Below, piece after piece: positions 37,557 through 48,622 of a DNA stretch of 64,000 nt (position 1 is its first letter; every line of letters begins with the position of its first letter). Origin of the DNA: Pegea sp. RAD2-039 (Eukaryota; Chordata; Thaliacea; Salpida; Salpidae); assembly GCA_034620365.1 (NCBI GenBank), contig JAQGEQ010000193.1:1-64000 (forward strand), read 5' to 3'. Made by a program: the position numbers and the translations under genes. Below the pieces are notes generated by a model. The model saw nothing but the letters and a program-made list of their open reading frames with translations, searched no databases and had not been told where the DNA came from.

Positions 37557-39917
37557 ATCTTACACAATTTATAAACAAATTTGCAGTAGCTAATTTTAAA
37601 TGTTCCTATTAAAGGAATAATTTTGAGAAAAATTTCAGCTTACTAAATTTGATCATAGTAAAATATATTTCATATAAATAGTATATAAATTTAGGTTTAG
37701 TATTATCTAATCTGTATTTCTTCTGTTTCAAATTTATAACTAAATAGCATCATTTTGGTGCTTTATTAATAGTTTAATAATTTTTGATTTTTAGACATAT
37801 GATGTCACAGTAAGTGTTACTTTCATAATGGGCTGTAAGTTCATTAGGAAAAGTGAGATATTATGTCAGGGAAGATCTTCGTTTCACAAAGCTTAGCTGG
37901 ATATCAGATATTAGATGGTGTTCCATTGAAGCAGTGGTCATATGGTTGTGAATGATATGTTCTTCTGATCTGCAGAAAACTAAATTCAGCAAAACTAGAC
38001 TCTTCCTCGCCTTATAGTGATGTTAAAGAGTAGACATCAGGCTAGTAATAAGATGGAAGTAGTTTTTCCTAAAAACTAGAGAGTAGTATGATTGGGAGGT
38101 TTTGGAAACTGATAATTTCACAGAATAATTAGTCTTAGCAACCATATCCTACGCTATGTCAAGATCTATCATCTCAGAAACAATTTTAAAAATGTTGGAG
38201 TAGGAAAGAAAGGGAGTGTTGCCATCATCGGTTAAAAAACCGCTATTAGATTGTTTGTTTAGCAAATAAGCTTTATTCTCTGGTTCCGTCTAAAGTTGGA
38301 TGTTTTTATCAAGCAAGAGAGGTACTAGTCAAATAGATGCTACAAGTATTATTTGTAAGTACATGAATTTTTTAATTTGTAGTGCTTCTATCTGTTTTAA
38401 CATATTACATTTTTTTCTCAAATTTTTCTCAAACATTTCTAACCTTCCACTTTCTATAGTTAAATTATTCATCCAATAATAGGTAAATCAATTTAGAAAT
38501 TCATAAGACTGAGCTTGAAACTCAAAAGTAGCTTAAACTAAATTTTTTTTATATTCAATTTTACTGCTAATAAATTACTTCAAAAAACTTAAATTTGTAG
38601 ATTTTTCAGACTTTATTATTAAAAAGTTTCAAAATATGTTTACTAAACACCAAGTAGTCAGCAAATGTCGCAGCATTTAACAATCTATCGAAAACAAAAC
38701 GAAATGCAAAGATTACATAAACACATAATTATAAATAGTTTATTTCAGACAATAAGTTACTTTGCAGTGTTTGTTTTGATGCAAACTTTGCAGTTAACAA
38801 ACTACTTGTAGAATTATTTTAACGCATTACTTTCTAAACACAATTACATCCTGAAATTACCATATCTTCGACTTTTGAGATGACAACATTGTTGTTACTG
38901 TCACGATATATAATACTGAGTGGCAGCATTTCCTTAGGAGCACAGCAGCTCTTAGTTTGGTCTTCTGTCAAATAATCAGTTGCATGAGCTAACATTTTTC
39001 CTCTCATCGTATCCCGAGTATGAGCATAATTACATCCACCGGTACAGTACTTAGCATTAAAGCTTTTTGGGTAGAGAACCCAATCCATGCCCACTTGTTC
39101 AAAATTAAGTTCCATGTCAAACAAACAGCAATGAAGATGTACATTCTTCCCAGAGCACTCTGATGGTGTTTGAGAGCCAGAAGAACGTTTCCCTCTTTTC
39201 AATAGGGTTGTATCTTCCACAAGTGCAGTTTGCATGTAAGGTTTCTGAAAATTCATTAATCTTATTATTGTTTGTAAACAATATTAGTGAATAATAACAA
39301 CCTGTGTCTTATTTTACCATTTAGTTAATAAAATATTTAATTAAAAGTAATATTTAATAAAAATTAAAACATTAGATCTTGAACTATTTAACCCTTCATC
39401 ATATTTTATTTTATATTTTAAAAATTTCATGAAAGAATTATATTTTTGATAAAAAGCTTTTTTCGAATCTGTAAACAGTTGTTAGCTTGGTACAAAATTT
39501 AGCTCGAAATAAATAATCTGATTTTCAATTAAACTAATTTATCAAAAACAAAATAGAACATCACTTTTTTAAAGAGGAACTATTATTTGAAATATTTGTT
39601 AGTTAATACAAGAAAATCTTAACTGTAAACAAAATTTGTAAACAAAACTTACAAGCTTTTCTTCATTGGTCGTCAACACAATATCTTGAGCATCTTTTGT
39701 AGGTATTACTTTCATCAGTTTAAACATATTTTTATTAAATAGCATTCCATTGACAGAATCAGTTATCTCAATTTTTAGCCAGTGACCTTTGTCCGATTTG
39801 ATGGGAATATGAAGTGTTTGACCTGTTACTGGAATGTAACTTCCGTTTCCAGCTTTTTTAAAATGTATTAACGTAATTTGAGCAACACTTGGTCCAAGCC
39901 TTGTAGTATTAGGAAGA
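37557..39917. repeat. Segmental duplication, copy 2 (partner 1-2,363)
   Basis: This is the copy that lies within the intact GDF8/11-like gene, and so it is probably the source. It covers the 3' flank, exon 3, intron 2 and most of exon 2. The conserved GC-richer block lies at about 37,790-38,350. Confidence 0.9.
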
Positions 39918-40827
39918 ATATAAAGCCACAAAGTTGATTTTTGAGCTTTAAACTTCTTTTTGTCATCTGTCATTTCAAAGTAGCAACCTTCATCACTTTC
40001 TTCAATCTTTTCGTTAGGAACTGAAACAAATATATCTTTAGAAATTAATCTATAAATCAATTTTTGTTGATTCTAGGAAATATGTATGTAAACAAATAAC
40101 AACTAGAGAACTTATTATTCATATCAACACAATATTCTAACAAGAAGATAGAAATCATAACGATAAAGCAAATTTTTTTTCAAATTTTCCAATTGTATTA
40201 GCTAACAGTCAATCAGCAAAACCAAAGATAATTAAAGAGCTAAATAATTGAAACATACAAAATGATGAATATTAACCAAACTAACAACTTCTTAATCTAT
40301 TTTTGTAACATAACAATCAATCATGTTTTTGCAAAAATATTCTTTTAAATATCCAAACAACAGCATAACAATTCAATTCCTACAACAGACTAGTAAGTAC
40401 AGAAATTCTTGCTTCCGGTTTTTCAGTAAAATTTTCAAATTAAAAAATTTAAACCGAGTAAACATATCCACTTACCGAGCTTAGACATACTGAAAATTTC
40501 CTTTGTTTCAGTTTTCATTTTTCGAGAGTTAATTTCAGAGAGTCTGTCCAAACGATCGATTCCAAGTATTTTCTTCATCGAAGCAATAGTAATCTGACTA
40601 GGTAAGTCACTTTTGCTCACGTTCGGTGGTTCTTTCATATTCAGCTTTACTAACAACTCCTTCTGAAATTGTTTGATTCTGTTGTCTTGTAAACGTTGGT
40701 GTAGCATACAGGTTTTATCATTTTCTTCACATCTATCGGTCGCGAAGAAGCTTGTTGAAGCAAGAGGTGCCATAATAACCAACCATAAGATACAACCAGT
40801 AAAAAAAATCATACTTTTTCGATTCAT
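38834..40827 (-). CDS. GDF8/GDF11 (myostatin)-like TGF-beta superfamily ligand, 376 aa
   Basis: The three exons are 40,827-40,476, 40,020-39,653 and 39,244-38,834. They have GT-AG ends and matching phases (1, then 0). The total of 376 aa is close to vertebrate myostatin (about 375). Exon 1 carries a signal peptide (hydrophobic FFTGCILWLVIMAPLASTSF) and the start of the prodomain, with KLNMKEPPNVSKSDLP matching the KLRL..APNIS prodomain motif of GDF8/11. Exon 2 has the STLWLYILP beta-strand and GHWLKIEI, typical of the prodomain arm. Exon 3 has a furin site (RGKR, residues 257-260) and a 116-residue mature domain with nine cysteines in the TGF-beta/activin/myostatin pattern (CC....DW...YCTGGC...SCC...GCNCV). 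Ligands of this class signal as disulfide dimers through type I and II receptor kinases to Smad2/3. The start was chosen because MNRKSM leads directly into the signal peptide; in-frame upstream Met codons exist. An AATAAA lies at 38,739-38,744 (minus). Activin-like is the main alternative. Confidence 0.85.
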
Positions 40828-40942
40828 TTTGTTTTGTCCGTTCAAAAAATCAGCAAATAGAAGAGGTAACATGTCAATAAGATATCTACTTTTATAACAA
40901 AAAATCACTGAAAGAAAAAGTTTTACAGATTCTCTCGTTTCA

Positions 40943-41702
40943 ACTAGGTGTATAAACAAAATTTAAACAAATGACGTCATTGCTTCTTGATAGGAAATTA
41001 TTTGATGAATCACCACTCCCATATCATATTTCAGGGTAATTAACAAAAAGTTATTACTTCAAGCTTTTAGTCAACTCTTCGATATGAGCAATATTGTGCA
41101 ACCGGTTTTCTTTGATCTTTTTTAATCACTTAAATAAACTTTTAATAAAGTCAGATTTCGACATTTTAAATTGAAAAAATAGTTAAATATCACAAATTAC
41201 TTTTATTTGATTAATTTTAGTGTCTTAAAATTCATTTATTCCACAAATGGTTTTAGAAATATCTGAGAAAATGAAAAACTTTTTTCAAAGATTTTGATAA
41301 ACTTTTTTTAGTTTAAAACTTTTACACGGATGTTAATTAGTTTAAAGTGAAATTACAACAATCAATTAAGTTAATAAAATCTTAAATTCTGGTATGATAA
41401 TTTCTAAGGCGAGAATTATTAGCACATAGTTTTTAGGTTTTAATTTAGATTAAAAATCATTTGATTAATGACACTTTCCTGTTTATTCAGAACATATTTA
41501 CGCTATCGGAACACATCAAAGAAAACCAGTTGCTTAATCAACTTGTTGATATCAGGTTGTTAAATAGTAAACCAAAGAATTATTAAGTTAAGCTTTCAAT
41601 CTAAATTGTCAGATTGCGGCTATGAATCATCAAATAATTTCCTATCAGGGAGCGATGACGTCATATAGAGAAAAATGTTTCTTTTTTATTTTTACACCTT
41701 TT
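40943..41702. mobile_element. MITE-like element with long inverted termini, ~760 bp
   Basis: The left end (from ctaggtgtataaac) contains TGACGTCA at 40,972-40,979 and then gataggaaattatttgatga. The right end carries the reverse complement (tcatcaaataatttcctatc), TGACGTCA at 41,656-41,663, and tttttacacc. The inverted termini extend for about 80 bp. The interior is A+T rich with no transposase. Related copies are at about 48,386-48,622 and 54,525-54,640. It begins about 115 bp upstream of the GDF8/11-like start codon. Confidence 0.8.
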
Positions 41703-42480
41703 GTAAATTTATTCAGCGTAATCATTACAAAAATGTAATTAAGTAGAAATTTGATCAATATTCATAGCTTTTTAGTTATAAGAAATAAATAATATAACTA
41801 AAATCAACTTATATTACATAAAATCAAATTTTATGTTGAGGTTTCAACATATGTTATGCTGATTTCTTCTTGTCCAATATAAGTTTTAAAAATTGTAATG
41901 ATTAAATCGCTTAAAATAACACCAAATTATTCCATTAAGGAGATGATTTTAACGTTTCTTTAAAAATTGTTTATTTAGTTTCCCATTTAGTAAAAAACTA
42001 ATTTAACTTTTTGGTACAACCTACAAAGAGATATTTTAATTAAGTTTTTTAATGAATAATCCTATTCTGGACAAAGTAATTAACTTTAGTAAGCCTGAAA
42101 TCAAATCTTGTTAAACTTAGTTAATTGCAAAAATTAGATTAATCCATGTTCATAAGGTAGATATTTGATTAAAAGACTGATTTAAAATGTTCAAATATTT
42201 GAATAGATAGGAAAATGTTTTATTCTAATAAAAAAATAATAAAGTTACAGGCACCCGCACACATCACGCAAACCCAAAGACCTTAACGCACTCATATCTT
42301 TCTGTTGTAGAAAATATTACTGTGCTTAAATTTAATAGCAGATAAAAACTTTTCTACAAACAAAAGTTAGGAACCAAAACTGACTGGAATTAATCTACTA
42401 TTTAGCCGTAATATATGATTTATTTCCCAATCATTAAAATCTTCACTGCTTTTAATTAAATGGATATTTTGTTTATTTAC
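41703..42480. other. Spacer with a small GC-richer patch at 42,248-42,300
   Basis: The patch (ggcacccgcacacatcacgc) stands out from A+T-rich flanks and may be the tail of an old retroposon. No gene was seen. Confidence 0.35.
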
Positions 42481-44883
42481 TATGCTTTTCCAATATCTAC
42501 TAACATTTTAAGTTTCTAAAATTCCTAATGCTATGAGATGCATTTTTTCTGTTTTATAACTAATATTACAAATATTGTTTATCCAACATCAACTTTTTAG
42601 TTTATTAAGATATAATTTACTAGAAGATTCTAAGGAACAGCTTATAACTAAAAGTTTGTATTTTAATTTAGCTGTTTTTATTTTTTCACGTTAATAAAAT
42701 CCCCTAAAAGTTTTGTAGAATGCAAATTTCTTTATTCAATTTATCTGAATCATAAACCAAAATTTTAGTGAAAACTAAAGATTTATTTACAAGACGCTTA
42801 AATGTTTTTTCAGAAATGTTTTTTTAGTTGTTTACATAAAATGTTGTTTATTTTAACACCTGTGCAACAATTTATTTTCTCATTTTTAGATTTGAAAGAT
42901 TATAGAACGCAAAACAAAGTAGAGTCACTTCTTAAACTTTTTGTTGCAAAATTTTATGTTAAATTTACTGAACCATTCATAAAAAAATTATAAATTAATT
43001 TATTTAATCTTAGTAGAGTTCTTTAAGTTTCATTTCTAAAAAGTGATGGCTGTTTATCAAATCTACCTTACTAATTGTTTTTGTTAAAGCTGATTTTAGT
43101 CATAGAGTTATTTGTTTAAAGCTTAAAGCAAAATTAATGCAACCATGCTTTTTTACTTCTTAATCTAGTTTTAATAAACTTCTCAGCTACATGAAAAGAT
43201 TTAATTATTTCGATTTTTGAAGCAAATTGAAGCATAAAATCATTAACAATATTTCTTAAGTTGTTATCCTGTTTATTAATAATCAAAATATTTAAGATGA
43301 TTTTGTAAAATTTTAAAAATGAATAAAAGAAGTCAAATGTTTTTGTTTGTTATTTTGTTTTCACACAAAGAGGTATATATCAATTTTATAAGCTTTTGTA
43401 TAGAATTTTATATTGCTTATAAAAGTATAGAGATGTAAAAACTTAAAATTTGTTTCATGGAGACTTTTGTCAAAAAGTTTTTATCAGTTTCTCAGCATTT
43501 AAAAAAGGAAATATTTTTTGTTTTATAATTATGGTAATTTAATTTGGTCAAAAAATATTTCTACAAACCTAATAGTGAATTTTTGTCTATAAATTGCTTT
43601 CTTGGATATGACTCATAGAAATTTAATCTTCTATTTTTATAAATGGTTGTATCAGCAGCTGCTTATTGAGAAGCTTGAAATCTTTTGAAAATAATTAGTC
43701 TGACTAACACTAAATGTCATTAAGGTTAAACTTTTGAACCCTTCGAATAATGAATCTAAATGACTGAATGATAAATGACACCAAAATAAAGTTGATTTCA
43801 AGAAAGCTGAGGCCACTTAACATTAGTTTAATATAAAAATTGTTCAAATAGTGTTTTACGTCAATTGCTTATAAATAACAATAACTTAAACAAATAATTC
43901 TTAAAGTATATCAATTTTTAACTGGAGTTAGATTTCAATTCAAAATTATTCATATAATTAAAAATATTATTTAGTAAATTATATAACTTAATTATTCATT
44001 AATAGTTTAATTTTCAGATTTATAAAATTATATAAAGATATAGTTTTGAAAATACTTTATTTTACAATTTTATATTAATTGTTTCTACTTTGATAACTAA
44101 AGTAAAATGAAAATATACTTATATATAATTTAATGGATCAATAAACGAAATAAAAACTAATAATTCATACATTTAAAAAATAATAAGATAAAAAATAAGA
44201 AACTTCAATAAAACGTTTTTATATATTTTCTAAATCAAGTAAATTTGTTATATAGAAAATTTGTTTAACTCTTAGAATATGTAATGATTCAAAACAATTT
44301 GACCGAAAAAATAGATAAAAAAATTTTATGGAAAATTCCTTAGAATAAAAAGATATATATACAAGAATAAAGATACTTTCAACTAATAAATAACTAAGTC
44401 ATAAAAACAGTTATTTATTTATTAAAACTAATTTATTTCTGTAAAATCATCATTTTGCAAATATAAATAAGTTTTAAAGTTGAAACTATTAATAATGTTG
44501 TAGTTGTAGCAAGAAGAAAAGTCATGAGGTCTAGTACTGATGACTTTAAATAATAATTTCAGAAAATAAATGATAATTAAAGACAATTGATAAATAAATT
44601 TTGCTTTTACCTTTAGTTATAGGTTTATAACTAAGAATCATATGCAGCAGTTAGAGCAAGTTATAACTTTCTCATACGAATAGAGTTACCTTTGAAATAA
44701 ATTGGCTTATATGTTAATTAGGTATTAAAATATCCTTAGAAAAAAACTACTATTTTTCTTTAATTATTCATTACAAATTTATTGGCACAGAATAAATTTA
44801 TTTTTTTAATAAGAGTATATACCTTTAAAAAAAAACTAAAAAAATAAATTTGTATAAAATAATTGGAAACCCTGAATATATCT

Positions 44884-44891
44884 TATAAAAG
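44884..44891 (+). promoter_or_regulatory. Putative TATA box (TATAAAAG) of heptad gene A
   Basis: The element lies in a block that is strongly conserved with segment B: ggaaaccct, then TATAAAAG here or TATAAAG at 57,004-57,010, then cctgcagtgtagggccattt. A start site about 30 bases downstream would give a 5' UTR with an intron. A possible donor (atggtagga) lies at about 45,026 and an acceptor (aaatttcag) at 45,617-45,619. The inverted copy C keeps the flanking words but not the TATA word. Confidence 0.5.
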
Positions 44892-45678
44892 AACCTGCAG
44901 TGTAGGGCCATTTCATTTCACAACTGCTAGCGACTAGTCTTGGGTGAATATCTCACAAAGGAAGTTTTTTAGAATATAGGCCTAAATAGTTTTCGATGTC
45001 TAATTGTCTTGTTACTCTGTTTTATGGTAGGATCAAATTTTGAATTACTTTTTAGAAAATAAAATTGTTTAAATATTATCTTATTTAATTTCTAATTTAT
45101 ATCTAAGTTATCATAGTTAAATTAAACCAAAGTAATTTATTATGGGAATTGTAAACTTTTTTTAAAGTAAATTTTTATAAGCTTGTTAAAATCTTTTACT
45201 GCAAACCTTCGTTAATAAACTATTAAGTTTTAATAAAGTTTTTATAACTGCTATAATTATTTATAAACGTTTTTAAATTGATTTCTTTTTTTAAGACTAA
45301 TTAATTTTTAGACCATTTGAAATCACTGGTAACTTTTGAAACATAGATATCTAATAACATAAAATAAAAGAAATTAACTCTTGATAAATTATCTGTTGGC
45401 AGATTTGTGTAAACAATATATTTACTTTAACTTAAAAACAGCTCAAGCAAAGAAAATATTTATGGCAAAAGTAGTAGTAACAATAAATAGTGTATAATTT
45501 TTCATTAACGTTTTTCCTTTACTTTTAGTGTGACTTTAGTTTTGACAAGTAGGGATTTATCTTAATCAAATAAATAAACTCATAAATTTTATATTAAGTT
45601 TTTCTGCACAAAATTTCAGTAAAGTTGTTTGACAGGACTTAAAGGAATAAGCTTAGAATACTTTTTGATTTTATCATA

Positions 45679-47595
45679 ATGTGGAATTCTACAAGTGAAA
45701 TCTATAAGCGACAGCAAGAAGAAAAACTTCGTCAACAAGAAGAAAAACGTCGTCAACAAGAAGAAAAACGTCGTCAACAGCAAGAAGAAAAACTTCGTCA
45801 ACAAGAAGAAAAACGTCGTCAACAAGAAGAAAAACGACGTCAACAGCAAGAAGAGAAACGTCGTCAACAAGAAGAAAAACGTCGTCAACAAGAAGAGAAG
45901 CGTATTCAGCGTGAACAAGAAAAGATGCGTCAAGCAGAAGAAGCAAAGGAGATAATTCGTAGACAAGACGAATACAATCGTCGTGAACAAGAAGAAAGAC
46001 GTCAACAACAACAAGAAGAAAAACGTCGTCAACAAGAAGAGAAACGTCGTCAACAAGAAGAGAAACGTCGACAACAAGAAGAGAAACGTCGTCAACAAGA
46101 AGAGAAACGTCGTCAACAAGAAGAGAAGCGTATTCAGCGTGAACAAGAAAAGATGCGTCAACAGGAAGAAAAACGTGTTCAACGTGAGCAAGAAAAGATG
46201 CGTATACAAGAAGAAAAACGTCGTCAACAAGAAGAAAAACGTCGTCAACAAGAAGAGAAGCGTATTCAGCGTGAACAAGAAAAGATGCGTCAAGAAAAAG
46301 AAGCAAAGGAGATAATTCGTAGACAAGACGAATACAATCGTCGTGAACAAGAAGAAAGACGTCAACAAAAACAAGAAGAAAAACGTCGTCAACAAGAAGA
46401 AAAACGTCGTCAACAAGAAGAAAATAGACTTCGTAATCAGGAACAGCAAGAAAGACTTCAACGAGAAAGAGAGGAACAGGAGAGAATAAAGCGTCTAGCT
46501 GAATATCAGCGAATGCAACAAGCGTCAGCAAATAACCGACAAAGAGAAATAATGCTTCGTCAACAAGAACAAGAAAATCGTCGATTACAAGAAGAAAAAC
46601 GTCGCCAACAAGAAGAAAATAGACTTCGTAAGCAGGAACAGCAAGAAAGACTTCAACGAGAAAGAGAGGAACAGGAGAGAATAAAGCGTCTAGCTGAATT
46701 TCATCTAATGCAACAAGCATCAACAAATAACCAACAAAGAGAAATAATGCTTCGTCAACAAGAGCAAGAAAATCGTCGATTACAAGAAGAAAAACGCCTT
46801 CAACAAGAAGAAAAACGTCGCCAACAAGAAGAAAAACGTCGTCAACAAGAAGAAAAACGTCGTCAACAAGAAGAAAAACGTCGCCAACAAGAAGAAAATA
46901 GACTTCGTAAGCAGGAACAGCAAGAAAGACTTCAACGAGAAAGAGAAGAAAAGGAGAGAATAAAGCGTCTGGCTGAATCTCATCTTATGCAACAAGCATC
47001 AACATATAACCAACAAAGAGAAATAATGCTTCGTCAACAAGAACAAGAAAATCGTCGATTACAAGAAGAAAAACGTCGTCAACAAGAAGAAAAACGCCTT
47101 CAACAAGAAGAAAGACGTCGTCAACAAGAAGAAAATAGACTTCGTAAGCAGGAACAGCAAGAAAAACTTCAAAGAGACAGAGAACAACAGGAGAGAACAA
47201 AGCGTCTGACTGAATCTCATCTTATGCAACAAACGTCAGCATACAAACCAAAATCAGAAATGATACTTCGTCATCAAGAACAAGAAAATCGTCGATTACA
47301 AGAAGAAAAGCGCCTTCAACAAGAAGAAGAAAAACGTCGTCAACAAGAAGAAAGAAGATATCAACGTGACCAAGAAAACTTTAGAAAACAAGAAGAAAAA
47401 CGTTTTCGACGTGAACAAGAGAGGATGCGTCGACAAGAAGAAGAAAGCCAGGTAGTTCGTCAGCATAACGAACAGATTCGTCGTGAACAAGTAGAAAGAC
47501 GTCGACAACAAGAAGAAGAGAAAAGTCGTCGACACGAAGAAAGGCTACGAAGACAAAGAGAAGCAATGTTTAAAAATGACAAGACTCACTGCTAG
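45679..47595 (+). CDS. Heptad-repeat (trichohyalin-like) coiled-coil protein A, 638 aa
   Basis: This is an unbroken single-exon frame starting MWNSTSEIYKRQ, a start shared by paralogs B and C. Almost the entire protein is built from Glu, Gln, Arg and Lys in the seven-residue unit RRQQEEK, so a long charged alpha-helix or coiled coil is expected. Higher-order units are visible. One is REQEKMRQ..EAKEIIRRQDEYNRREQEERRQQ (twice in the first 250 residues). The other begins ENRLR.QEQQERLQRE and runs to MLRQQEQENRRLQEE, starting near residues 249, 314, 406 and 485. The C-terminal ~100 residues are less repetitive and nearly identical to protein B, ending KNDKTHC. There is no signal peptide or membrane segment, so a cytoplasmic structural role is plausible but unproven. 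The family shows similar composition to trichohyalin and caldesmon-like proteins, which can arise by convergence. Antisense frames through the repeat are by-products. Confidence 0.8.
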   Translation: MWNSTSEIYKRQQEEKLRQQEEKRRQQEEKRRQQQEEKLRQQEEKRRQQEEKRRQQQEEKRRQQEEKRRQQEEKRIQREQEKMRQAEEAKEIIRRQDEYNRREQEERRQQQQEEKRRQQEEKRRQQEEKRRQQEEKRRQQEEKRRQQEEKRIQREQEKMRQQEEKRVQREQEKMRIQEEKRRQQEEKRRQQEEKRIQREQEKMRQEKEAKEIIRRQDEYNRREQEERRQQKQEEKRRQQEEKRRQQEENRLRNQEQQERLQREREEQERIKRLAEYQRMQQASANNRQREIMLRQQEQENRRLQEEKRRQQEENRLRKQEQQERLQREREEQERIKRLAEFHLMQQASTNNQQREIMLRQQEQENRRLQEEKRLQQEEKRRQQEEKRRQQEEKRRQQEEKRRQQEENRLRKQEQQERLQREREEKERIKRLAESHLMQQASTYNQQREIMLRQQEQENRRLQEEKRRQQEEKRLQQEERRRQQEENRLRKQEQQEKLQRDREQQERTKRLTESHLMQQTSAYKPKSEMILRHQEQENRRLQEEKRLQQEEEKRRQQEERRYQRDQENFRKQEEKRFRREQERMRRQEEESQVVRQHNEQIRREQVERRRQQEEEKSRRHEERLRRQREAMFKNDKTHC

Positions 47596-47976
47596 GAAAT
47601 TACTAATAAATTTCACAGCAAAATGCTTTCATATTTAAAGAAGAAATATAATAACTGATAAATATGAGAAATAATTAGAAGCTAAATATTTTTCTTTGAT
47701 GTTATTTTAAATTTTTCTGAATTTATGTTTGCATCAAAATTTAACAAAGTTTTTTGATTTTGTAAATAAATGAGTTTATGAGTATTTGCAGTTTTTCAAA
47801 CAAAGTAAAACTATCTTTGTAATTTATTTTAGCTGATAATCTTATTCGAAACCAAATATTTTTATCACAATAAGTGCGACAAATAGTGTCTAAAAAACCA
47901 CCAATTGCTAACACATTTTCAAAAACAGAATTTTTATTTTGTATAATTAGGTTATAAATTTAGAAAACAAAAGATG
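47596..47976. other. 3' flank of heptad gene A, conserved with B
   Basis: It is nearly identical to the sequence after the stop of gene B. On the minus strand, 47,745-47,920 contains a coding-like frame (LAIGGFLDTIC, then KNIWFRIRLSAKIN) that is also kept in B (58,384-58,575). Confidence 0.5.
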
Positions 47977-48285
47977 TTACACATGGCTTTTCAATAGTTC
48001 CACAAACATATAGTAGTGAGCTATAATATAAAGTGTTAATAAAATAAACAAGAGAAAATAGACAAACAGATTTTTAGGAATGGCACTGTTGAAATACCAA
48101 TCTCCTAAATGTTGTCTGAATGAGATACGATTTTCTATCACAAATTTCATATGGTATCCCATTCGCTGACATTGTATTTTAGAATTGGATGTACGTACAA
48201 TTTGAAGAATATTATAAAAAAGTATGGTCTTTAGAAGTAAGGCTGTTTTTAATAAAGTAGACAAGAGTGATTGCTTTTGCAACAT
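47977..48285 (-). CDS. Hypothetical 102-aa protein with one hydrophobic segment
   Basis: The open frame starts MLQKQSLLSTLLKTALL and has a central soluble part (QCQRMGYHMKFVIENRISF) and a hydrophobic stretch near residues 74-95 (FVYFLLFILLTLYIIAHYYMF). It ends soon after. In the B duplicate the corresponding sequence (about 58,655-58,965) has lost the ATG and has a one-base frameshift. A second coding-like block lies just downstream on the same strand (47,745-47,920), but the available splice sites do not join the two in phase. It is either a small convergent gene downstream of the heptad gene or a chance frame in a duplicated flank. No family is assigned. Confidence 0.3.
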   Translation of the reverse strand: MLQKQSLLSTLLKTALLLKTILFYNILQIVRTSNSKIQCQRMGYHMKFVIENRISFRQHLGDWYFNSAIPKNLFVYFLLFILLTLYIIAHYYMFVELLKSHV

Positions 48286-48385
48286 TATGGAAACATAACT
48301 TCTGCTTAGGAAAGGTTAGTAAAAAGCAGCTTAAAAATTTTAACTTAGTTATAGTTTTGTAGTAATAACATTAAATAAAATTACA

Positions 48386-48622
48386 CTAGGCGTAAAAAAA
48401 AGTTAACCATTATTTTCTAGATGACGTCATCGCTTCCTGATAGGAAATCATTTGATGATTCATCGCCGCCTAATAAAATTTTAGATTAAAAGCTTGAAGT
48501 AATAACTTTTTGTTATTTAAGCTGAAATATGTTATGGGATTTGTGATTCATCAAATAACTTCCTATCAAGAAACAGTGAAATTATATAGAAAATAATCTT
48601 TAAATTTTATTTTTAACACTAG
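48386..48622. mobile_element. MITE-like element, short (~235-bp) copy
   Basis: The left terminus reads actaggcgtaaaa, then tgacgtcatcgc, then gataggaaatcatttgatga. The right terminus is its inverted counterpart (tcatcaaataacttcctatc, then a taacactag end). Most of the interior found in the 760-bp copy is absent, so this is an internally deleted relative. It lies just outside the right end of segment A. Confidence 0.75.

Larger units (their letters stand above)
42480..48310 (+). repeat. Segment A of a three-copy duplication (B: 53,600-58,985; C inverted: ~50,180-53,300)
   Basis: A and B match along their whole length in the same order: a 5' non-coding block, the promoter and 5' UTR region, the heptad-repeat gene, and a shared 3' flank. 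A contains a much longer coding repeat; B has an extra ~850 bp at 54,380-55,235. Segment C matches in reverse orientation with lower identity. The non-coding part 42,480-44,860 shows no gene; the 63-aa frame at 42,802 is disrupted in B. Confidence 0.9.

Noticed and set aside
42802-42993. 63-aa plus-strand frame in segment A
   Set aside because: The aligned part of segment B does not preserve it, so it is probably chance in non-coding DNA.
45616-47566. Large antisense and shifted frames through heptad gene A (for example the 345-aa and 281-aa minus-strand frames)
   Set aside because: The purine-rich repeat lacks stops in most frames. The plus frame alone has the conserved MWNS start and C-terminus shared with B and C.
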